Below, piece by piece: positions 1 to 7,253 of a stretch of 10,561 bases of DNA. The translations under genes and the position numbers were made by a program. The notes beneath the pieces are model-generated. The model saw only the letters and a list, made by a program, of their open reading frames with translations, had not been told where the DNA came from and searched no databases. Each line of letters starts with the position of its first letter. Within the stretch, counting starts at the first letter, position 1. This DNA is from JAIPEK01 sp041685935 (GTDB taxonomy: Bacteria > Desulfobacterota > Desulfobacteria > Desulfobacterales > Desulfobacteraceae): positions 1 to 10,561 of the forward strand of contig JAWLES010000083.1 of assembly GCA_041685935.1 (NCBI GenBank), in the 5' to 3' direction.

Positions 1-1941
1 CTCGTTTATGTTGCCTTTTTCTTCAATCCACTGCTTCCTTTCCCGGATTCGTTTCTTTCCAAGAAGGATGTCCATGGTTTCAAAGATATTTCGGCTTGCA
101 CGGTCGTGTTCGTCGAAATCCGCAACAAGCTGCACAAGCCGCCTGGTTTCAGGGGCGATGGTAGTTTCCTTCAGCTGGACCGGGTTCATTTCCCCGAGCC
201 CTTTAAAACGCTGGATGCTGATTTTCCCGGGCCTTTTGCGCCGGTTTATTTTTTTCACTATGCTCTTTTTTTCTGATTCATCCAGTGCATAAAATGTTTC
301 CTTGCCCACATCAATCCGGTACAAAGGCGGAGTCGCCAGAAAAAGATGCCCGTTTTTCACTATATGGGGAAAATGTTTGAGAAACAGTGCGCACAGGAGA
401 GTGCAGATATGAAGCCCGTCGGAATCTGCATCCGCAAGTATGCAGATTTTGCTGTATCTGAGATTGGAAATATCCGGCGAGTCCGGGCTCACTCCGATGG
501 CTGTTGAGATGTCGTGAATTTCTTTGGATGCAAGGATTGTGGCTGAATCATGGTCCCAGGTGTTCAGAATTTTACCCCTGAGAGGGAGTACGGCCTGAAA
601 CCTTCTGTCTCTGGCCTGTTTGGCAGACCCGCCAGCAGAATCCCCTTCCACCATGAAAATCTCTCTTTTGTCACGGTCACGGCTGGTGCAGTCCGACAGT
701 TTGCTGGGCAGGGAAGGACCGTTGGTGGATTTTTTCCGTGAGACTTTTTTGGCTTTCCTGATTCGATTTCTCGCGTTTTCAACACACGCCAGTGCAAGCC
801 GGTTGCCGGCCTCGGTGTTCTGGTTGAGCCAAAGGCTGAAAGCATCCCTTATGATGGAACTTACAAGGGTTGTGCAGTGGCGGGAGGAAAGACGCTCCTT
901 GGTCTGGCCGGAGAACTGTGCATCATTGAGTTTCACTGAAAGTACAAACCCGATGCTTTCCCATATGTCCTCCGGTGCGAGATAGACCCCCTTGGGAAGA
1001 ATATCCCTGAACTTGCAGAACTCGCGGACTGAATCCAGAAGTCCCGCCCTGAATCCGTTTACATGGGTTCCGCCGAGCGGGGTCGGAATCAGGTTGACAT
1101 AGCTTTCCCGAATATTGTCGGCAGGTTCTTCGGTCCAGTTGACCGCCCAGGCCACACTCCCCTCGTCAGTCTTTTCCTCTCCTGCAAAAGGGATTTCAAA
1201 AATCGTGTTTTCAGTTATGTTTTCAGAAAGATAGTCGTTCAGCCCTTTTGTGTAATGCCATGACAGGTGCTCTTCCGTGGCTTCGTTGAACAGGTTTACG
1301 GTCAGGCCGGGGCACAGAACTGCTTTGGCGTGCAACGCGTGACGCAGGGTTTCAAAGGAGAACTCGCGTGTTTCGAAAAATTCCGGATCAGGATAGAACA
1401 GAATCGAAGTGCCGGTTCCTGCTTCCCGGGTTTCTTCGGCTGAATCCAGCATGCCCTGCTTTACACCTTTGCGGAAAGTGATCCTGTGTTTTTTCCCGTC
1501 CCTGTGGATGGTAATGGTGAGAAGCGAGGATAGGGCATTCACCACTGAAACCCCGACACCGTGAAGCCCACCGGAGTAGTGGTAGTCCTTGTTGGAAAAT
1601 TTGGCGCCTGCGTGGAGTTTGGTCATTATCAGTTCGACACCGGAAATTCCTTCCTGAGGGTGGATATCCACAGGCATGCCCCGTCCGTTGTCAGTGACTT
1701 CCAGGCCGTTGTCCTGCCGAAGGGTGACGTCGATTCTGTCCGCCCAGTGGGCAATCGCTTCGTCCACGCTGTTGTCGATTACTTCAAAGGCCAGATGATC
1801 CGGGCTGGATGTATCGGTATACATCCCCGGTCTTCTTCTCACGGGCTCAAGGCCTTTGAGGATTTCAATGGAATCGGCGTTGTAGCTGCTGCTGCCTGAT
1901 TCCGCACCTGATTCGGTGCCGTCGGAGTCAAAAAGTGTCAT
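1..1941 (-). CDS. parE: DNA topoisomerase IV subunit B (ParE), 3' end cut by window edge
   Basis: ParE is the ATPase and TOPRIM subunit of topoisomerase IV, which decatenates daughter chromosomes together with ParC. The 647 codons visible follow E. coli ParE almost end to end. The GHKL ATPase part has VRRRPGMYTDT near residue 33, EVIDNSVDEA, DNGRGMPVDIHP and the ATP-lid SGGLHGVGVSVVNALS. The transducer has QTKERLSSR. The TOPRIM domain has EGDSAGGSA (E432) and the metal-binding DADSDG (D504, D506, D508). QRFKGLGEMNPVQL follows. The last visible residues, WIEEKGNINE, match the final stretch of E. coli ParE, so only a handful of residues should be missing at base 1. The length and absence of the GyrB insertion favour ParE over GyrB. 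The ATG at 1941 gives a short acidic/serine leader before the conserved YNADSIEILKGLEP; its Shine-Dalgarno is poor. Being the most upstream gene on its strand, it must have its own promoter in the 95-base divergent gap. Confidence 0.96.
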   Translation of the reverse strand, partial: MTLFDSDGTESGAESGSSSYNADSIEILKGLEPVRRRPGMYTDTSSPDHLAFEVIDNSVDEAIAHWADRIDVTLRQDNGLEVTDNGRGMPVDIHPQEGISGVELIMTKLHAGAKFSNKDYHYSGGLHGVGVSVVNALSSLLTITIHRDGKKHRITFRKGVKQGMLDSAEETREAGTGTSILFYPDPEFFETREFSFETLRHALHAKAVLCPGLTVNLFNEATEEHLSWHYTKGLNDYLSENITENTIFEIPFAGEEKTDEGSVAWAVNWTEEPADNIRESYVNLIPTPLGGTHVNGFRAGLLDSVREFCKFRDILPKGVYLAPEDIWESIGFVLSVKLNDAQFSGQTKERLSSRHCTTLVSSIIRDAFSLWLNQNTEAGNRLALACVENARNRIRKAKKVSRKKSTNGPSLPSKLSDCTSRDRDKREIFMVEGDSAGGSAKQARDRRFQAVLPLRGKILNTWDHDSATILASKEIHDISTAIGVSPDSPDISNLRYSKICILADADSDGLHICTLLCALFLKHFPHIVKNGHLFLATPPLYRIDVGKETFYALDESEKKSIVKKINRRKRPGKISIQRFKGLGEMNPVQLKETTIAPETRRLVQLVADFDEHDRASRNIFETMDILLGKKRIRERKQWIEEKGNINE

Positions 1942-1953
1942 AAATTATGGAAT

Positions 1954-1982
1954 TTCACTGTAAATCATACTATTATTAAAAT
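1954..1982 (+). promoter_or_regulatory. Candidate sigma-70 promoter for the 2037 ORF and adenylate cyclase
   Basis: TTCACT (1954-1959), a 17-base spacer, then TAAAAT (1977-1982) gives 4/6 and 5/6 matches to the -35 and -10 consensus, with a start expected near 1989. A perfect 6-bp inverted repeat, ATGAAT-T-ATTCAT (1981-1993), overlaps the -10 and start point. A second palindrome, ATCATGAT, lies at 1996-2003. Either could be an operator; neither matches a known regulator. On the other strand a possible parE -10 (TATGAT, bases 1969-1964) sits inside this spacer with no convincing -35, so the two divergent promoters may overlap. This is a consensus match only. Confidence 0.45.
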
Positions 1983-2036
1983 GAATTATTCATATATCAT
2001 GATCATTCAAAAAAGTAAAAAGGGTTAACCTCAGGA

Positions 2037-2336
2037 ATGGAAATTATCCTGGATCTTGACAGGCACTGTATTGAAACCGAGACCGAAAAGCAGTACAACC
2101 GGACGGTGTCACGGCTTCTCGGCAGCGGTTCTTTTGACCGCAGTGAATCCCGTAAATTGGAAATTCTGAAATTTCTTTTGGAAAATTTGGACTTCCATAT
2201 GATAAGGTCGTTCTGCAAAGAGTGTCTCAAAGAGAGGAACAACCATGCATGCATATCGGAAAATAATGGACACCTTGATATTTCTGTTAACGGGACAAGC
2301 ATATACAAAGGAAAAGTTGAAATAGATGAAGATTGA
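2037..2336 (+). CDS. Small hypothetical protein upstream of and overlapping adenylate cyclase
   Basis: A 99-residue protein of no family I recognise. It is charged and mostly helical-looking, with no signal peptide or membrane segment. It has four cysteines, two of them in FCKEC (around residues 59-63). The C-terminal third (GHLDISVNGTSIYKG) looks like a short beta segment. The ATG at 2037 is immediately preceded by AGGA, too close for an ideal Shine-Dalgarno; a run AAAAGGG lies about 13 bases upstream. Its TGA (2334-2336) overlaps the start of the adenylate cyclase by 11 bases in a different frame, which suggests translational coupling and a shared job. The minus-strand ORFs through this stretch look like shadows. 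It is probably a real gene because the overlap is tight and it fills the space between promoter and cya, but its function is unknown. Confidence 0.7.
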   Translation: MEIILDLDRHCIETETEKQYNRTVSRLLGSGSFDRSESRKLEILKFLLENLDFHMIRSFCKECLKERNNHACISENNGHLDISVNGTSIYKGKVEIDED

Positions 2337-5300
2337 CCCCGCCCTGGACAGTGTGGATTCTTCAAGTGTGAAAAAGGCCTGGGATAAAATGGGGACCAGG
2401 GAGAAGGAAAAGGTTATTACCGAAGCTGTAAACCTTGATCCTGCTGATGCGGTGGTGCCGATAATCAAAGGTCTCTCCTCCTTTCATTTCGCTTTGCGGA
2501 ACCGGGCGAGAAAAGCTCTCGGACAGGTCAAGGCGGAACTGATAGACCGTTTTGCCGGTGCTTCGTACAATGGAGAATACTTTGAGCAGATAAGACAGTC
2601 CGACGTATTCTGTTCAAGAATATTCCGGGAGATGTTATCAGGTGCACCTGAATCAGAATTTCATCTCTATTTCAGAACTCTTCTCGAGTCAAAGGGAAGG
2701 GGCCCGTTCTATGCCTGGAAAGTACTCTGCAGAGGGTATTTGTCTGCACAGAATTTTATCCGCATTCTGGAAAACGTTTCAGACGAGGACAGGCTTTCGA
2801 TCGTGCTGCAGTATATTGACGCCAGCCCCCAGTTGAGAAGGAGGTGGGCTCTTGTGTTCAAGAAAATCATATCCGGCATTACAAGCCGCAAGGCAGTTGT
2901 CATTACATTTGCCGACCTTTTTGATACGAACAGGGAGCCGGATCCGGTTTTGTATACAATTCCGATATTGAGCAACCCTGAAAGGCTTTTGTACGAGGAC
3001 CTGTATTCGGAGAATCCTGACCGGAAAAACATTGCCCTCAAGGCGGCTTCATATATTCATGAACAGCTGGATCCGGGGTTTCTGGCCAGTATCCTGCAGA
3101 CAGAAAAGAATAAAAACATCCGAATTACCGCACTGAAAATCATTGAAAATTCTACAGCAGGTGCATATTCTTCCATCTGGCCTGATATCCTGAAGATTCT
3201 GTACACCGGGAGCCCCGAGGAAGCCCTTTGCGCTTTCAGGGCAATAGTGGTGGCTGATGACCGGGACCTTCCAGGGCTGCTTGAGAGTATCCATCTGAAC
3301 CGGCGGGACCTGATGGAGGATATTCTGGAAGAAATTTCCAGTTTTTCCAGGATTTCGTTTTTCTTTATTCAGGATATTGCCTTCAACAGGGAGAAATACA
3401 GCCGAATCCATATCGGTTTACACCGGGCCTGCATCCTGGGCATCTCCAGGAAAAGACCTGAAAGAGTCCTGGGTGTACTCAAGGGATTCAGGAATCATTC
3501 AGATGACACTTTGAGGGTGAATATCAATGAATTTTATGAAAAAGTTGCAGGATATCTCACCCGGGAAAAAGAAAAGATAGATGCCTCCCCTTTGATCGTC
3601 CGCGAAGAAAATCCGGTACAGGACGTCAAGAGGAAAAGAGCATTTTTGAAGAACCTTTTGACCCCCACTTTGGAGAAAAGGCTTGCCGCACTCAAGGAAG
3701 AGGCCGGACGCGGCAGATACGATTTTGAACAGGAATGTATCAAACATCTGGACCTTTCCGGAATCAGGGCCACAGGGGCTGTAATCTTTTTCACCGGGTG
3801 CCGGATAGAAGACACGGATTTTTCACATGCCGAACTGCGGGGAGCTTCATTTGAAAACTGTATCCTTCATGATGTGAATTTAAGGTGTGCTTCGTTTGAA
3901 AGCGTGTCTTTCGAAAATTCAGTTCTGGTGGATGTGGATGCCGCAGGTGCCTCCATGGTCAACTGCAATTTCAAAAACACCAGGATTCACAACTGTGATT
4001 TCAGTGACGGTGATGTGACGGATTCTTTTTTCACAGGTGCCTCGATTTCCAAAACCTCCTTTCTCCGGGCGGATATAACAGGAGCTTCTTTTGTCACGTC
4101 CGATCTCTCACTGACATCCTTTTCTGACTCGCTGTCCGAATACGCAGATTTTACAGCTGTTTCCGCCAGGTTTTCGCGGTTTTCCGGTTTCACCGACATT
4201 TTTATCAAAACCGAATATGCAGATTTCAACTCAAGGGCGTTTCAGCTTTGTCTGGAAGATATTCCCATTTTTGATGAGAAGGTTATCTCTTCAGTCGAGA
4301 TGCTGATTTTCATAGAGTTTATTCACTATGGCAGAAAGATGTTTTGCAAGAAAAACAAGCTTTCCCGCCTGATCGCCTTTGATGTTTTTGCATCCAGGCA
4401 GTCGGATTTTTTCGAAATTCTGCCGTTTTTGCTGCATGAAAATATAGATATCCCGGGATATGAAAAACTGGATGAAATGTGTCCCGTGGGCATAGCTGAA
4501 TACCTGCCGGAAAAAGAAACCGGCAGGATTGCAGGAAAATATCTGGACAAAAAACAGGTACGATTGCGCAGGCACAAAGGAGCTTATATCGAAGGGCTTT
4601 TTACCATGGGAAGTACCGGGTCACTTGCCCAGACCACCTCTTCTGATATTGATTACTGGGTCTGCATAAGAGAGGAATTTTTTTCAGCAACACAGAAGAA
4701 CCTGTTCAAAAAAAAGCTGGATCTGCTGGGTCAATGGGCTGAAAAGGAGTTCAGGATTGATGTGAACTTTTTCATTGTGGACATCAACAAGGCCCTTCAT
4801 AATGAATTCGGGGAGCTCACTTTTGAAAGCTCCGGCTCGGCCCAGGCCAGGATACTCAAGGAGGAATTCTACAGGACCATGATCTGTGTCGCCGGAAAAA
4901 TTCCCCTTTGGTGCGTTCTGCCCGTGGCCATCAGTAAAAATTATTACAACAGGATAAGCAGCCTGGTCAAGGCATCATTTCCTAATTCACGGTATATTAA
5001 TCTCGGGGATCTTCACGGTATATCTCCAGGTGAGTATTTCGGCGCCTCCATCTGGCAGATGTACAAGCTTTTGAACAGCCCGTTCAAATCGGTTATCAAG
5101 ATGGGGCTTCTGGAAAAATTTATCAACGAATACGGCAAGGACCCGCTGCTGTGCAACCGCGTCAAGGACCTTTGGATGAAGGCGGGAACGCATATGATGA
5201 TATACCGGAGTGATCCGTATTATACCCTCTTGAAGGATCTTATCGATTACTACCGCAAGGAAGATGACCAGGAAACCGTCCAGCTGATTCAGGTCTGTTT

Positions 5301-6213
5301 TTTTCTTAAAATGAAATTCAGGAAAGTGTCTGATATCCAGGAGACACTGTTCGGACTGCGTTCCATTCTGATTGAAAGGTGCATGAAAAACTGGGGCATT
5401 GAAATGGATCGTGTGCTGGATTTCGGTGGTTTCCAGAACTGGGATTACAAGCGCACCGCAGGTTTTTCCTCGGAAATCAAGCAGTATATGATCAACAAGA
5501 CCCGGGTTATCAACAAATCCTTCAGGAACAGTTTCCAGAAGCAGTCAAAAATTACGCCGGAAGAGAGAACCGCTCTGGTGAGAAAAATAGTGGTGGAGTT
5601 TGGACAGAAAAAGGGCAAGGTGGAAAGGGCGCTGCTTCTTTCAAAAAACGACAGGCATTTTAAGAGGCTGAGCCTTGAGTACAACCCGGATCAGCCAGGT
5701 GGGGCCTGGACATTGATAAGCAAGTCTTCCGGCAGCGGCTCCAGTGCAAAGGAAACGTTGAAATCCGCAGCAAGAATTGAGGAGATTACGGCATGGATGG
5801 TCAATAATTCCTTTGTGGCGGAGGATACGGTGATTACCCTGGTGCCCAATCCAACCTATGTTACATTCGATGATATGAACAATCTTCTTGTCCGTATGAA
5901 TGAATTTTTTCAGCCGGTCCTGCGGCAGCCGGTGAATTTTTCAACCCTTCTGGTCAAACCCGGGATCATTGCCGTGTTTGTGTCACTGAACCTTTACGCT
6001 GCCAGGAATGATTCCAGGGTCAGGCACTATTCAGCAGTGTATATGAATTCCTGGGGGGAGATGTTTATTGAGTCGGTTAACACCAGGACCGAAAACCTGT
6101 CCGGAGCAAAGGATGTCGGCCTGAGTGTGAAATCCCTCCTGGATATTCCGGAACTTCCTGAAAATACGTATTTTTACCTTCCCAGATCGTTCAGCGGCAA
6201 AATGGATATATGA
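2326..6213 (+). CDS. cyaA: Class I adenylate cyclase with N-terminal HEAT-like and pentapeptide-repeat extension
   Basis: It converts ATP to cAMP; 1295 residues, cytoplasmic, with no membrane segments seen. Residues from about 660 onward match enterobacterial class I CyaA in order: LPFLLHEN..PGY (near 700); the nucleotidyltransferase motif MGSTGSLAQTTSSDIDYW (761-778) with likely metal ligands D774 and D776 and a third acidic residue near D812; SSGSAQARILKEEFYRT; EYFGASIWQMYKLLNSPFK; YMNSWGE near the end. Residues 1 to about 400 look like helical HEAT/ARM-type repeats (e.g. LRNRARKALGQV, IRITALKIIEN). Residues about 478-620 form pentapeptide repeats (e.g. TDFSHAELRGASFEN). Compared with E. 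coli CyaA (848 residues), roughly the last 200 residues are absent. The ATG at 2326 has AAAGGA 13 bases upstream and overlaps the preceding small gene. The stop codon lies 4 bases from that of the convergent LOG-family gene. The cyclase assignment is strong; the role of the N-terminal repeats is unknown and presumably sensory or scaffolding. Confidence 0.93.
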   Translation: MKIDPALDSVDSSSVKKAWDKMGTREKEKVITEAVNLDPADAVVPIIKGLSSFHFALRNRARKALGQVKAELIDRFAGASYNGEYFEQIRQSDVFCSRIFREMLSGAPESEFHLYFRTLLESKGRGPFYAWKVLCRGYLSAQNFIRILENVSDEDRLSIVLQYIDASPQLRRRWALVFKKIISGITSRKAVVITFADLFDTNREPDPVLYTIPILSNPERLLYEDLYSENPDRKNIALKAASYIHEQLDPGFLASILQTEKNKNIRITALKIIENSTAGAYSSIWPDILKILYTGSPEEALCAFRAIVVADDRDLPGLLESIHLNRRDLMEDILEEISSFSRISFFFIQDIAFNREKYSRIHIGLHRACILGISRKRPERVLGVLKGFRNHSDDTLRVNINEFYEKVAGYLTREKEKIDASPLIVREENPVQDVKRKRAFLKNLLTPTLEKRLAALKEEAGRGRYDFEQECIKHLDLSGIRATGAVIFFTGCRIEDTDFSHAELRGASFENCILHDVNLRCASFESVSFENSVLVDVDAAGASMVNCNFKNTRIHNCDFSDGDVTDSFFTGASISKTSFLRADITGASFVTSDLSLTSFSDSLSEYADFTAVSARFSRFSGFTDIFIKTEYADFNSRAFQLCLEDIPIFDEKVISSVEMLIFIEFIHYGRKMFCKKNKLSRLIAFDVFASRQSDFFEILPFLLHENIDIPGYEKLDEMCPVGIAEYLPEKETGRIAGKYLDKKQVRLRRHKGAYIEGLFTMGSTGSLAQTTSSDIDYWVCIREEFFSATQKNLFKKKLDLLGQWAEKEFRIDVNFFIVDINKALHNEFGELTFESSGSAQARILKEEFYRTMICVAGKIPLWCVLPVAISKNYYNRISSLVKASFPNSRYINLGDLHGISPGEYFGASIWQMYKLLNSPFKSVIKMGLLEKFINEYGKDPLLCNRVKDLWMKAGTHMMIYRSDPYYTLLKDLIDYYRKEDDQETVQLIQVCFFLKMKFRKVSDIQETLFGLRSILIERCMKNWGIEMDRVLDFGGFQNWDYKRTAGFSSEIKQYMINKTRVINKSFRNSFQKQSKITPEERTALVRKIVVEFGQKKGKVERALLLSKNDRHFKRLSLEYNPDQPGGAWTLISKSSGSGSSAKETLKSAARIEEITAWMVNNSFVAEDTVITLVPNPTYVTFDDMNNLLVRMNEFFQPVLRQPVNFSTLLVKPGIIAVFVSLNLYAARNDSRVRHYSAVYMNSWGEMFIESVNTRTENLSGAKDVGLSVKSLLDIPELPENTYFYLPRSFSGKMDI

Positions 6214-6217
6214 TCGG

Positions 6218-6868
6218 CTATTTGTAAAAATCCATAACCGCCTGTACAACCTTTTCAGGCTCATCAATGATTTTTATGATATCAAGGTTGTCCTGTGATA
6301 TCATCTTTTCGGCCACCAACCTCTTTTTTATCCACTCAATCAGGCCCTCCCAGTATTCAGAGCCCATGAATATGACCGGAATCGGCCGAATCCGCCCGGT
6401 CTGCACCAGGGTGATCACTTCGAACGCCTCGTCAAGAGTGCCGAAACCTCCAGGGATGATTATGGTGGCCATGGAGTGCTTGATGAACATCACTTTCCGG
6501 ATGAAAAAGTATTTAAACTCCTGTTGGATGTCTGCATAAGGGTTGGGGGCCTGCTCTGAGGGAAGGAGGATGTTCAGCCCGACTGAAGTGCCCCCGGCCT
6601 CGCCTGCTCCTCTGTTGGCGGCTTCCATGACGCCGCCTCCCCCGCCGGTGATCACGGCGTATCCCTGCTCTGCAAACAGGGCCGCAGTTTTCCGGGCCGT
6701 CCTGTAATACGCGTTTTCAGGATCGGTCCTTGCTGAGCCGAAAATCGACACAGCATGTGTCAAACCTTTGAGGGTGTCCATGCCTTCCACGAACTCCCCC
6801 ATTATTTTGAAGACACGCCAGGCTTCCCCGCTTTCAACACCGTTGATCGGGTATTGTTCATTTTTCAT
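6218..6868 (-). CDS. LOG / TIGR00730-family Rossmann-fold protein (putative nucleotide 5'-monophosphate phosphoribohydrolase)
   Basis: Family members cleave the N-glycosidic bond of nucleoside 5'-monophosphates (the plant LOG proteins release active cytokinin); many bacterial members were misnamed lysine decarboxylases. The 216-residue protein has the typical N-terminal EAWRVFKIMGEFVEG (15-29), then VSIFGSART, the nucleotide-binding ITGGGGGVMEAANRGA (73-88; usually GGGPGVMEA), FIRKVMFIKHS, and the signature PGGFGTLDE (139-147) carrying the catalytic-type Glu. The ATG at 6868 is chosen: it gives the usual family N-terminus and has a weak GGAT upstream. A TTG at 6943 would add 25 residues, but those bases are the end of the selenoprotein gene in another frame. 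It is the second gene of a minus-strand pair, 52 bases after the selenoprotein. Substrate in this organism is not deducible from sequence. Confidence 0.9.
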   Translation of the reverse strand: MKNEQYPINGVESGEAWRVFKIMGEFVEGMDTLKGLTHAVSIFGSARTDPENAYYRTARKTAALFAEQGYAVITGGGGGVMEAANRGAGEAGGTSVGLNILLPSEQAPNPYADIQQEFKYFFIRKVMFIKHSMATIIIPGGFGTLDEAFEVITLVQTGRIRPIPVIFMGSEYWEGLIEWIKKRLVAEKMISQDNLDIIKIIDEPEKVVQAVMDFYK

Positions 6869-6888
6869 ATAAGAATCATCCAGTCGTT

Positions 6889-6913
6889 GCCGGCATACAG
6901 CCGGCGGTTTTTT
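6889..6913 (+). terminator. Intrinsic-terminator-like hairpin, plus-strand orientation
   Basis: GCCGGC (6889-6894), loop ATACA, GCCGGC (6900-6905), with two further U-G pairs possible (6887-6888 with 6906-6907), followed by six T (6908-6913). On the plus strand this is a textbook terminator shape. It lies beyond the LOG gene, so it would stop transcripts running out of the adenylate cyclase gene antisense to LOG, about 680 bases past the cya stop codon. On the minus strand the same hairpin lies in the leader of the LOG gene, without a following U run. Confidence 0.55.
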
Positions 6914-6920
6914 AAACGCC

Positions 6921-7139
6921 TCATCCTTTTCCCTGGTATCCAATGGTTATATTGTCCGCTTCCACGATCACCGGAACCTTCCGGACGCCGTCTGACAGCT
7001 TGAGCATTTCGTCAAGACGGGCAGGGTCCTGTTTTACATCAATATATTCCACATCAGCGCCTGATTTTTCATATGCTTCACGAGCATTTGCGGTATAAGG
7101 TCAGGCGCTTTTTCCGAATATTCTGATCCTCCGTGTCAT
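6921..7139 (-). CDS. Glutaredoxin-like selenoprotein with UPYT active site (Uxx-star type), in-frame UGA read as Sec
   Basis: Translating through one TGA gives a 72-residue thioredoxin-fold protein. Codons 1-12 read MTRRIRIFGKSA, codon 13 is TGA (7103-7101), and PYTANAREAYEKSGADVEY follows directly, then VKQDPARLDEML, the cis-proline motif KVPVI (P56) and a closing TIGYQGKG before the real TGA stop (6923-6921). Glutaredoxins have CPYC at this place, so the TGA stands for the catalytic Cys/Sec and Thr replaces the resolving Cys. This matches the family I know as Uxx-star glutaredoxin-like (seleno)proteins; the name is from memory. The ATG at 7139 has an excellent AAAGGAGG (7153-7146) with a 6-base gap. 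A SECIS-like hairpin follows the TGA. The likely role is a monothiol/selenol redox reaction on an unknown partner. It heads a pair with the LOG-family gene. A frameshift or pseudogene is unlikely because the reading frame, start and active-site position all fit. Confidence 0.88.
7073..7103 (-). promoter_or_regulatory. Bacterial SECIS-like element following the Sec UGA
   Basis: Reading the minus strand, the UGA at 7103-7101 is followed 13 bases later by a perfect 5-bp stem AUGCU (7087-7083) / AGCAU (7077-7073) with loop CGUGA. The gap from UGA to loop is 18 bases and the second loop base is G. Both fit the usual bacterial SECIS description (apical loop about 16-37 bases after UGA, a G among the first two loop bases), which SelB binds. 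The stem is short, so this is support rather than proof. Confidence 0.6.
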
Positions 7140-7145
7140 GTCAGT

Positions 7146-7153
7146 CCTCCTTT
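7146..7153 (-). promoter_or_regulatory. Strong Shine-Dalgarno fixing the selenoprotein start
   Basis: AAAGGAGG lies 6 bases before the ATG at 7139. It is the best ribosome binding site in the window and shows that translation begins here even though the first in-frame TGA comes after only 12 codons. Confidence 0.85.
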
Positions 7154-7205
7154 CAGGGGTCGAGTCCTTAAATATGTATTGCATTCTCTTGTATTTTCAT
7201 TTCTG

Positions 7206-7234
7206 TTTCTACCATGACAGGGCTCATATATCAA
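7206..7234 (-). promoter_or_regulatory. Candidate promoter for the selenoprotein-LOG pair
   Basis: On the minus strand, TTGATA (7234-7229), a 17-base spacer and TAGAAA (7211-7206) give 5/6 and 4/6 matches to the sigma-70 consensus. It would leave a leader of about 60 bases before the ATG at 7139 and diverges from the HPr promoter. Consensus match only. Confidence 0.35.
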
Positions 7235-7253
7235 TCCCGGGGTTTTCGTTTCA

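Noticed and set aside
550..1899. Several plus-strand open frames across this stretch
   Set aside because: They are shadows of parE on the minus strand and have no recognisable protein features.
2003..2468. Minus-strand open frames across the small gene and the cya start
   Set aside because: They lie antisense to better-supported coupled plus-strand genes and have low-quality composition.
6869..6943. Extension of the LOG-family protein from TTG at 6943 (25 extra residues)
   Set aside because: These bases include the 3' end of the selenoprotein gene in another frame, and the family normally begins at the ATG at 6868.
7101..7139. The minus-strand gene here as a pseudogene with a premature stop
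   Set aside because: The TGA falls exactly on the glutaredoxin active-site residue, the frame stays open for 59 more codons with expected motifs, and a strong ribosome binding site is intact.
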